Positions 1 to 6,500 of a stretch of 20,128 nt of DNA are shown in pieces. Where the stretch lies: the IMG/VR virus record IMGVR_UViG_3300046010_009328, positions 1 through 20,128 of that record; one strand, written 5' to 3'. The stretch's first letter is position 1. Each line of letters starts with the position of its first letter. The position numbers and the translations under genes are program-made. A model generated the notes under the pieces. It did no database searches. It had not been told where the DNA came from and saw only the letters and a program-made list of their open reading frames with translations. Source of the DNA: a virus.

Positions 1-1
1 G

Positions 2-43
2 GATACTAAGCGTCAAGAAGCAATCAAGATCGGGAAGGCTTGA
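2..43 (+). CDS. C-terminal end of an upstream gene (partial)
   Basis: Frame 2 is open from the window edge to a TGA at 41-43, encoding the last 13 residues of a protein ending in KIGKA. The stop lies two bases before the next ATG (46), the same tight packing seen through the operon, which is the main reason to call it. Frame 3 is also open here, so the choice is not certain. By position, upstream of a head-tail adaptor, it would be a head or capsid-region protein, but 13 residues do not allow identification. Confidence 0.4.
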   Translation, partial: DTKRQEAIKIGKA

Positions 44-45
44 TC

Positions 46-360
46 ATGACCGTTACTTACGAAAGCTTTCTTACGCGCTTCCCCGAATTCACTCCCCATC
101 CATCGGGAATTGTAAACGGGGCCATCACTGAAGCTACTGCCGACGCCTCGGAAGATGTGTTTGGTGATCAAACTGATCGTGCAGTAAAGCATCTGGCGGC
201 ACATATTATTGCCATTCAACTTGCACAAATGGGCGTTCAAATTGGCGCCACCGAAGGCAAAGTGTATGGCAAGGGGCTGGAGGCCACTCAATATGGCCAA
301 GAGTTCAAACGAATGCTTGAAACCGTTGCTGGTTCTTTCTCCATTGGCTTTGTCGCATGA
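46..360 (+). CDS. Head-tail adaptor protein, DUF4054-like
   Basis: This 104-residue protein resembles the DUF4054 family of phage head-tail adaptors. It has the early F-x-x-RFPEF motif, an alternating acidic helix ending in a WGD-like VFGD, the LAAHIIA helix, and a C-terminal YGQEFKRM segment; length fits the family (about 105-120). Such proteins form a ring under the portal to which the closure protein and tail attach. An in-frame TTG lies six bases upstream, but ATG 46 is preferred because GGGAAGG at 32-38 is well spaced from it. The next gene overlaps by ATGA. Family recognition is by motif pattern only. Confidence 0.75.
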   Translation: MTVTYESFLTRFPEFTPHPSGIVNGAITEATADASEDVFGDQTDRAVKHLAAHIIAIQLAQMGVQIGATEGKVYGKGLEATQYGQEFKRMLETVAGSFSIGFVA

Positions 361-746
361 TTAACGGCCTCTCACCATTAGCTAATGCCACACTTGTGTG
401 GTCGGTGGCTTCTGGTTATGCCGTTGATAGTGAAACTGGAAATTACGTTTCCATTTCATCAGGTGTAACATACTACGCCAGTTTGAAGCAAAAGCGCAAT
501 CCGCAGTACGACTATTTGCTTGGTGCTGATAGTACGGCTGTCTACATGGAGGGACGACTGACGGGGCCATTGGCACTGTCTGGTATCACTCCCGGAAGCT
601 CCGCTGCTGCAACAATCAATGGGAGGGAAGGACGGTTTGAGCTATTACCAAACGAGCAAATTGCTGACCATTATTGGCAGTTTCTCGGCACGCCAATCAG
701 AGGAATTTTTAGACTGGTTGGCAAAGGAAGCGTTCAAAACGTTTGA
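357..746 (+). CDS. Probable head-closure / neck protein
   Basis: A 129-residue protein whose ATG overlaps the stop of the adaptor gene (ATGA at 357-360), implying translational coupling. It is rich in beta-forming stretches (VTYYASLKQK, VYMEGRLTGPL, IRGIFRLVGKG) with a central glycine/serine turn and no membrane segment or signal peptide. In siphophages the gene between the adaptor and the tail proteins usually encodes a small beta-barrel head-closure or joining protein (lambda FII or SPP1 gp16 role). The call rests on position, size and predicted beta character, not on a recognised motif. A 36-base spacer with no evident promoter separates it from the next gene. Confidence 0.4.
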   Translation: MINGLSPLANATLVWSVASGYAVDSETGNYVSISSGVTYYASLKQKRNPQYDYLLGADSTAVYMEGRLTGPLALSGITPGSSAAATINGREGRFELLPNEQIADHYWQFLGTPIRGIFRLVGKGSVQNV

Positions 747-782
747 CGCTTAACCATTTTCTTTCCCATTGAGGATTTTCTC

Positions 783-1361
783 ATGCTCTACCACCCGACT
801 GAACTGGTTAAGAGCCAAGACGTTATTGTGCGTGTTGGCTCGATTGCTGGCGCGGCTCGTCCCGTGATCACCCAGAGCGGCGCTACGTTCACCGTTAGCG
901 GTGCTCCTACTCTGTACACCCTGCAAGCCGCTACGACGGCTTCCGTGGCCTTTAACGACGGCAACACTGAGTTCTACCTGCTGGGCGGCGGCGGCTTCTC
1001 TGATAGCGTTATTGTTACTTCCCAGGCCACTGCTTCCCTCACTTCTTACTTTCAGAAGGATGTTGACGGCACTGTGTTCCTGCCGAATAGCTTTGACGAA
1101 GCCTTCCAGGTGATTTCCGCTTCGCGCTATGACAAGAACAATGAAGTGTACGTGGAAATCAATAAGCAACTCGGAGTGAGTGGCACCACTTACTACTACG
1201 ATCGTGTGGCTTATACCGCTCGCGTTATGAACTACAACGAAAGCTATCCCGCCGATAACCTTGTGGAGGTCACCTTCGACCTGATCAGCCGTGGTCGAAT
1301 CGGTATTCACCAGAACGCTGAGAATACCGGCAGCCTGATTCCGACTGCTCCTAATAGCTGA
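783..1361 (+). CDS. Major tail (tube) protein, probable
   Basis: A 192-residue protein that is probably the subunit of the tail tube. It begins after a clear ribosome binding site (GAGGA at 771-775, ATG 783). The sequence is beta-rich, with an N-terminal segment containing ITQSGATFTVSG, a glycine run at LLGGGGFSD, and a C-terminal part reading NLVEVTFDLISRGRIGI, which looks like the beta-sandwich and outer strands of tube proteins. Supporting context: it sits between neck genes and the chaperone/tape measure genes, and it is followed at once by a strong terminator, as often happens with highly expressed structural genes. The codon use is also enriched in C-ending codons (ACC, TTC, CTG) compared with its neighbours, as expected for an abundant product. 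No catalytic motif is present. A different structural role cannot be excluded. Confidence 0.65.
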   Translation: MLYHPTELVKSQDVIVRVGSIAGAARPVITQSGATFTVSGAPTLYTLQAATTASVAFNDGNTEFYLLGGGGFSDSVIVTSQATASLTSYFQKDVDGTVFLPNSFDEAFQVISASRYDKNNEVYVEINKQLGVSGTTYYYDRVAYTARVMNYNESYPADNLVEVTFDLISRGRIGIHQNAENTGSLIPTAPNS

Positions 1362-1382
1362 CTTTCCCCCATCGTTTTTGCT

Positions 1383-1410
1383 AGCCTTCCTTTACGGGAA
1401 GGCTTTTTTT
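1383..1410 (+). terminator. Rho-independent terminator after the major tail gene
   Basis: A perfect 8-bp inverted repeat, AGCCTTCC (1383-1390) and GGAAGGCT (1397-1404), closes a 6-base loop (TTTACG). The 3' arm ends in a T and runs on into six more T's, 1404-1410. It starts 22 bases after the TGA of the tube gene (1359-1361). This is a textbook intrinsic terminator and would trim or attenuate the message after the tube gene. Since genes follow on the same strand without a visible promoter, partial read-through is likely. Confidence 0.88.
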
Positions 1411-1413
1411 ATT

Positions 1414-1824
1414 GTGAATATTGCGCAACTGCGAGATACGATTACAACGCTGTTAAGCGCCAGTCCAAACTTGGTGGGTTCTTACGCGCTACCAAATGGC
1501 ACTACGATTCCTGCCATTTATGTGGTGGGTCAACAAGGTGTGCCTTCGGAATTTAAGGCGACTGGGCTAGAGGTGACAATGCGACAGTTTCCAGAATTAC
1601 TACCAGAAGCGGGCGTAGGAATTGTCAGTGTACTTCAGCAATGGGAGGTCATGATTGTGCAATATAATCCTGATGGAAAAGAAATTGTTGACGCGATGGA
1701 CAGAATGGTAAGGCGATTTCCCGACGCATCGTTGAGATTTACGCCTGGCGATGACATTGCTTACGAGCGTTGTCGCTTCGTGATTCCCGATATGACAATT
1801 CGCCGTCTTTACCCTGGGCCCTGA
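1414..1824 (+). CDS. Putative tail terminator / tail completion protein
   Basis: The frame encodes about 136 residues from GTG 1414 (VNIAQLRDTITTLL). An open upstream extension to TTG 1378 would read through the terminator hairpin, so GTG is preferred; ATT 1411 is another option. The only Shine-Dalgarno-like sequence, GGGAAGG at 1396-1402, is the 3' arm of the terminator stem. The protein has an N-terminal helix, then alternating strands (IPAIYVVG, WEVMIVQY) around a helix (IVDAMDRMVRRFP), and ends in a strand-rich tail. This alpha/beta pattern, the size and the position next to the tube gene suggest the U-like protein that caps the tail and joins it to the neck. No diagnostic motif was recognised. 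Confidence 0.4.
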   Translation: MNIAQLRDTITTLLSASPNLVGSYALPNGTTIPAIYVVGQQGVPSEFKATGLEVTMRQFPELLPEAGVGIVSVLQQWEVMIVQYNPDGKEIVDAMDRMVRRFPDASLRFTPGDDIAYERCRFVIPDMTIRRLYPGP

Positions 1825-1826
1825 CC

Positions 1827-2279
1827 ATGGCAAGAATTATTGGGGGAGAACGAATTGAAAAGGCTTTGCTAGAAGCTTTTGAGCGCTGGACAAAAACCGA
1901 TATTAATTATACGTTTTGGAGCGATCAATTTAAGGATGAAAAGTGGAACCATAGTCCATTGACAATCAGGGCTAATGGAACTACAGTGGGAAGCCCAAGG
2001 GATATTTATGACTTAGGGGAACTGTATAGAAGTGGCATTAAGAGTTACCAATATGAATCATCCAGCAATAGTGCGACAGCTTCTTGGCATTGGGACGCTA
2101 AGAACAGAAGTGGACAGGAGTATGCGTGGTATGTCCATGAAGGACTGGGAACAAACGAACCCTATGAACGGCGTTTTACCGATGATGTGTCTGACATGGC
2201 CTTTTCCTTTAGAAAGCCAATTGGTCAGGCTTTATTATTCAGGGTAAGCGTGGCACTGGCTGGCCTAAATGCAACTTGA
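1827..2279 (+). CDS. HK97 gp10-like / lambda Z-like tail completion protein
   Basis: A 150-residue protein starting at ATG 1827, two bases after the previous stop (an upstream in-frame TTG at 1770 would overlap that gene and is less likely). It shows the pattern of HK97 gp10-like proteins: an N-terminal helix (GGERIEKALLEAFERW), a central SPRDIYDLGELYRSG segment like the tube-proximal 'D-x-G-x-L-x-x-S' loop, a strand with WHWDA, then YAWYVHEG and a final PYERRFTDDV like the family's Y-x-x-x-x-E-x-G and RPF-type ending. Members of this group act at the neck, finishing the tail so that it can join the head. Context between a tail-terminator candidate and the chaperones agrees. Confidence 0.6.
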   Translation: MARIIGGERIEKALLEAFERWTKTDINYTFWSDQFKDEKWNHSPLTIRANGTTVGSPRDIYDLGELYRSGIKSYQYESSSNSATASWHWDAKNRSGQEYAWYVHEGLGTNEPYERRFTDDVSDMAFSFRKPIGQALLFRVSVALAGLNAT

Positions 2280-2508
2280 CTATCTTCGGAGCACAGACGG
2301 GAGGGTGCATGCCATCGACTGTCTTTATGAAGGTGCCAGCATTGAAGCGGGCATCCTTTGCCTTATGGCATTTCCAGAAGATACCATTAGAATTTCAAGC
2401 GAAGACCACTCTTTTTTAGTTGAAGTGCCCAAAGAATTTCGCTCTCAGAGTGAAAGGGTGAAGGTATTCAACGCCATTCTGAACGTTCTTGATCATGAGC
2501 AAGTATAG
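2269..2508 (+). CDS. Small hypothetical protein between Z-like gene and chaperones
   Basis: A 79-residue protein I do not recognise. ATG 2269 lies inside the end of the previous gene (stop 2277-2279) and its own TAG at 2506-2508 overlaps the start of the next gene, so it is embedded in the operon. It is acidic, has no signal peptide or membrane helix, and reads as a compact alpha/beta domain: an early strand (GRVHAIDCLY), a central strand pair (TIRISSEDHSFLVEVP) and a C-terminal helix (RVKVFNAILNVLDHE). Its position next to the tail assembly chaperones suggests a tail assembly role, but that is inference from neighbours only. Confidence 0.6.
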   Translation: MQLDYLRSTDGRVHAIDCLYEGASIEAGILCLMAFPEDTIRISSEDHSFLVEVPKEFRSQSERVKVFNAILNVLDHEQV

Positions 2509-3040
2509 TTTTCTTCTGCAAAGCGAAGAGCCTGAGTATTTTGAACTGACTCCTAAGGTGCGTCTTCGCAAGCATGGCGGATGGTTGGTCGCTGAAGGCA
2601 TTGAACAGGAAGAGCTGAGTAAAGCTCAAAGCCAGGCAACGATTCGTGCAGTGCAACTTGCCAAGCGCATTGCTACCGCCAAGAATATCCCCCTTGACGA
2701 AGCATTTGCACTGCTTCAAGGCGGTGCCGATATGACTGAAATGGAACTATTAAGTGATTTCACCGAAGAAACGCTTGGCATGATCAATAGTAGTGGCAGC
2801 GTAGAAAATGGCAACGCCCGCATGGTGACTGTCTTTATTCGCTGCCGTGGTGAAGGCCTGATTGGTGAAGAATGGTTGCCCCTTGACGACTGGTCTATTG
2901 AAGACACCAAAAACATGGGCCGCTCAACTATCGCCAAGGGAATGGAGTTTATCATGAGCGAGCAAGAAGCTGAAATCAAAGAGGCAGGACAAGCAAAAAA
3001 AGCGCCCCGCAAGACCAAGGAGGAGTTGCCGAGCAATTAG
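2495..3040 (+). CDS. Tail assembly chaperone, G-like (zero-frame product)
   Basis: The zero-frame product is 181 residues from ATG 2495 (a TTG six bases upstream is also in frame). Its start overlaps the end of the 79-aa gene. The N-terminal half contains small strands and a helix (LRKHGGWLVAEG, QATIRAVQLAKRIA); the C-terminus is charged and lysine-rich, ending KAPRKTKEELPSN. A gene here, directly before the tape measure, with a second frame linked by a slippery sequence, is the hallmark of the lambda G/GT chaperones, which bind the tape measure and recruit tube subunits. Sequence similarity to lambda gpG was not recognised; the assignment rests on gene order and on the frameshift signal near the 3' end. 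Confidence 0.75.
   Translation: MSKYSFLLQSEEPEYFELTPKVRLRKHGGWLVAEGIEQEELSKAQSQATIRAVQLAKRIATAKNIPLDEAFALLQGGADMTEMELLSDFTEETLGMINSSGSVENGNARMVTVFIRCRGEGLIGEEWLPLDDWSIEDTKNMGRSTIAKGMEFIMSEQEAEIKEAGQAKKAPRKTKEELPSN
2995..3001 (+). promoter_or_regulatory. Predicted -1 ribosomal frameshift slippery heptamer A_AAA_AAA
   Basis: In the G-like frame the codons read GCA AAA AAA GCG, giving the heptamer A_AAA_AAA at 2995-3001. Both tRNAs can re-pair after a one-base backward slip. It lies inside the only stretch where both frames are open (2974-3040), 37 bases before the zero-frame stop, and the -1 frame continues open to 3471. No other heptamer of the X_XXY_YYZ type was seen in that overlap. Confidence 0.75.
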
Positions 3041-3471
3041 AAAAACAAGCTCGGCAGTCCTTAAAAAACCTGACAAAATGGGACGAAATTTATTTTCGTC
3101 TTAATGCGTCAGATCTGAAAGACGACCGATGGAACACGAGTCACTTTGGGAAGCAGCGCGTAAAGGACATGGTAGCTGCATTGAAATGGCTGGAAAAATA
3201 TGACATTACGAAATACAACATTAACAGTATTGCCACGGCTAAGCTTGGCACTGTAGTGGTAGGAGCATTGGCTGGTAAGAAGGCCAAGGCGTCCGTTGAT
3301 GATTTCCTACCGTTTGACACGAAAAAGATCAAAAAGGAAAACGGGCTTTCCAATGAAAGCTTGGCGGTGCTGCAGAAATTAATGCGCACAACGAGATTAG
3401 ATGGAAGAGTTATTGCCTTGCTGGCAGATGAGTTAAAGACCGCTTCCTCGCGTGAAGTAAGCAATGATTAG
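3001..3471 (+). CDS. T-like extension of tail assembly chaperone (-1 frameshift product)
   Basis: Frame 1 is open from 2974 (after TGA 2971-2973) to TAG 3469-3471. It has no good start near its beginning; the first ATG, at 3169, would discard about a third of the frame and has only a weak purine-rich site. Read after a -1 slip at 2995-3001, it adds 156 residues to the first 169 of the G-like protein, for a fusion of about 325. The added part is mostly helical (EQLEKQARQSLKNL, QRVKDMVAALKWLEKY) and contains DDFLPFD, similar to the D-F-L-P-F type motif often seen near the end of T-type chaperones. In lambda the T domain recruits the tube protein to the tape measure complex; the same role is inferred here. 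Confidence 0.75.
   Translation, partial: SAPQDQGGVAEQLEKQARQSLKNLTKWDEIYFRLNASDLKDDRWNTSHFGKQRVKDMVAALKWLEKYDITKYNINSIATAKLGTVVVGALAGKKAKASVDDFLPFDTKKIKKENGLSNESLAVLQKLMRTTRLDGRVIALLADELKTASSREVSND
3017..3062 (+). other. Stem-loop downstream of the frameshift site
   Basis: TGCCGAGC (3027-3034) pairs perfectly with GCTCGGCA (3049-3056) around a 14-base loop that contains the zero-frame TAG. AAGGA (3017-3021) can extend the stem with TCCTT (3058-3062) across an unequal internal loop. With that extension it begins 15 bases after the slippery site, somewhat further than usual for a stimulatory element (about 5-9), so its role in frameshifting is uncertain. Confidence 0.5.
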
Positions 3472-3483
3472 GCTACACTACAA

Positions 3484-3499
3484 ACAATAGGATTATTGT
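3484..3499 (+). other. Small hairpin at the tape measure ribosome binding site
   Basis: ACAATA (3484-3489) and TATTGT (3494-3499) form a 6-bp stem with a GGAT loop, ending seven bases before ATG 3506. The AGGA that would serve as the ribosome binding site (3489-3492) lies mostly in the loop. It is A/T-rich and weak, so it may only tune initiation of the tape measure gene, or do nothing. Confidence 0.3.
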
Positions 3500-3505
3500 G
3501 CGGAT

Positions 3506-6500
3506 ATGGCTGCGCCTAAGCTTCAGCTTGATGTAACGCTTAATCTTGCAGCGTTTCGTAAGGACTTAGGGAAAGTTGCACAGGCAGCGGCGGCATACTA
3601 TTACCCCGTCAATCTATTAATCAACAAGAAAAATTTTGAAGCGCAGTTAAAGGCTTTATCAAGAATTAAGCCAGTTATCAATATTGAGGATTCTCAGTTA
3701 ATTGGGGCACGGGCGCGTATCGCCACGCTCAATAAGAGCTTGGCCACTCTTCGCAGGGCCACTGCCACTCCCATTGAAATCAAAGTCAAGTACAAGGAAG
3801 AAGGAAGGCCCGCAGCGGGCGGTGGGGCAGTGGGGCGAGCCGTTATGGGCCGCGCTGGCGCAGAGCAAGCCTTAGAAAGTAAAAGTAGGGGAGAGTTGCA
3901 AAAGTTATATGCATTGTTTCGCGAAGCAAATCTTCAAGTTGGAGCGCTTAGCAAAGGTCTCGGAAAATCGAGTGCAGATGAAATAAGAGCGGCACTTGTT
4001 CCTGCATTTACTGATAGCGGAGAAGAGGCAGTCAATGGCTTGGCTATCGCCTTAAGAGATCCGTCTTCTAAGGTTGCGAAAGCAGCAGCAAGACTGGCAG
4101 AGGGAACTATTAAAGATACAAAAAAAGCGTTTGGCATTGCAAGTCCTTCGCGAGTATTCAAGAAAATTGGGCAAGATATTGTTGACGGCTTAGAGGTGGG
4201 CTTTCTTGATGACTTGAATATTTTCAAGAGCACCGCAGTGGCCGCAATGCGCCAGTTGATTGCGGCGATAAAAAGAGAAGCGAAAGTGGGTGGCATTGCA
4301 ATGGGGGGACTTTTGTCTCCCATTACAAAACCCTCTGGAGCTGCCACAAAAACTCTGCCTAGTGTTCTTTCTCCGTCACGTGCTGGTGCATCAACAGACC
4401 CTGGACGCGGAAACCAGAGGATCTTAAATTCATTATCATTGCTAACTGGCAATCCTGCTTTGTATCGAGGCAGGATGGCGAACCTGGGGACTGGGCGGCT
4501 TCCATCATCTTTGCTTGGGGCCGCACAATCTCAGTTTGACCTTGAAGAACTCGTTCCATCGTTTAAGCAGGCTCGACTTGCGAGCGGTGTATCTCCTTTA
4601 GACAAAATTATTGATGAAGCATTCTTTGGGAGGGGAACTCTTCCTAAGGCTCAAAGCGCACTTAACACCTTTAATAATTCCTTGGAGCGACTAGGTAGCA
4701 CCGCCAAGGCTGCATTGCCTTCGGGAATATTACAGAGCGCATCAGGAAATGCTCGCATGAAGGCGCCTGGAGGGGTAGCGCCAAGTCAAACTATGGGTAT
4801 TTTTGAGTCCACGGCTCGCCCTACGGTTTGGCCACCCTCAGGAGGATTTCTAGAGTTCTCCCGTCGTGCAACTGCAATTTCAGCGGGCCTTCCTGGGAAC
4901 GTGTTTGGCGGTAGGGGACGTGGAGGAGGCATGCCGCCAGGAGGAGGTGGCGGCGGTGGGCGAGGACCGGGCGGGGGTGGCGCTGTTCCCCCTGGCGGCT
5001 TCCCAGTGGACGACGCAATGGTTACGCGAACTGCCAGGCTTGGCACCGTTATGGATGTGGCCACTGCTTCCACCAGAAACTTCAGGGCCAGTCAAATTCC
5101 TCTTATTGGTGGAATCAGGGGGCTTGCCAGTGAATTTGGCGAGGCAACAAAGCAAGTGTTATTTTATGGCGCGGCTTACAAAAGTTTGGCGTTTTTAATA
5201 AACTTGCCCGGTCAAGTTCTGAACGCGGCAAAGAGCCAACAGCAATTTAATAATGCCTTACAGACTGCCACGCAAGATACTGGTACGTTTGCAAAAGAAC
5301 TTCTTTATGTAGATAATGTCCAGCGTGCATTTGGTCTTAATTTAGAAACCACTCGATCTGGCTTCACTCGTCTTTATGCTTCCATGGCCCCAACGGGCTT
5401 TGACTCGGGCTCCATTGAAAAACTCTTTACTGGCATCAGTGCAGCTACTGCCGCTCTGCAACTGACGCCTGACAAGGCGGAGCGAGTTATTTATGCCTTC
5501 GGGCAAATGGCTAGTAAGGGCCAAATCATGAGCGAAGAGCTTAAGGGGCAGTTGGGAGACGTGCTGCCTGGCGCTTTGGCTATTTTCTCTAAGGCCGCTG
5601 GAATGTCCGTGATGGAATTCAGCGAGGCAATGGAAGATGGAGAGTTCAAGGGCAAGCGATTTAGAGAAGTTTTCGCAAAAGTAAGCGACGAGCTGATGAA
5701 TCGCTTCGGCACTGGAGCACAGGCCGCCGGAAAATCGCTACAGGGTTTAATTAACACGGTAGGCGGTGACTTTCAGCGCACCTTGGAAAGCTTTGCACCA
5801 CTCGCCAACGCTGCAGCACAGGCAACTTTGGGTCCGCTTACTGGCATGTTGCGGGAGGTGTCAGTAGCAGCACAGCTTGCTATGGGCGAGCAGGACAGAG
5901 TAAGAAAACAATTAGAAGCCGCTCAATCAGATGCTTCTGCTTTGAGGGCCGGCGGAGCCGACGCGCAAGAGATTAAGGCTGCCGAGCAGAGTGTTGCAAC
6001 TTTAGCCGCTAAGTATGAATCTTTGAACGAAGCCGCCAAAGATCCTGCCATTGCTCAACAAGTAAAAAACATTGAAGCTTTTGTAGTTGAAATACAAAAA
6101 GCTGCTACTTTTACCATGAATTTGGCTGGAGTAATTGGAAATGTTTTGAATCCTATATTTACATTTTTAGGTGGAAATCTTACTTCAGTCATTGGAAATC
6201 TCGCATTGCTTGTGCTGGGCTTTAACGCGGCTAAGTTAGCGGCGCTGGTGTTTGTAGGGGCTATTTCGGCAATGAAAAGTATTGCTGGAATTAGCGCTGC
6301 CGGTGCTGCAGGGGCAAGTGTTTTAGCAACTGCATTGAGGCTTATTGGTATTCAAGCCACTGCAGCGCAGGTGGCGACTATTGGATTTAGCGTTGCAGTT
6401 AAAGGCTTGTTAATTAGCACCGGCATTGGAGCCGTGGTGGTGTTACTAGGATCTCTTGCTGCTGCATTTTTATCAGTAGGAGATAGTGCAAAAGAAGCAG

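Noticed and set aside
750-1310. Open frame of 186 codons on the minus strand
   Set aside because: It overlaps the tube gene, which has a clear ribosome binding site and terminator on the + strand; no motif or ribosome binding site supports the antisense frame.
1378-1413. TTG start at 1378 for the tail terminator candidate
   Set aside because: Translation from there would run through the terminator hairpin and add a low-complexity leader; GTG 1414 is more sensible.
1664-1669. TATAAT as a promoter -10 element
   Set aside because: It lies inside a coding region and no -35-like element is found at a suitable distance upstream.
3169-3471. Stand-alone 100-aa gene starting at ATG 3169
   Set aside because: The frame is open without a stop back to 2974 and contains chaperone-like helices before 3169; the frameshift product explains it better than a new start with a weak ribosome binding site.
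4904-5000. Glycine-rich G/C repeat as a tandem repeat or regulatory element
   Set aside because: It is an irregular mix of glycine codons that encodes a flexible linker in the tape measure, with no fixed repeat unit. The similar run at 7180-7215 is explained in the same way.
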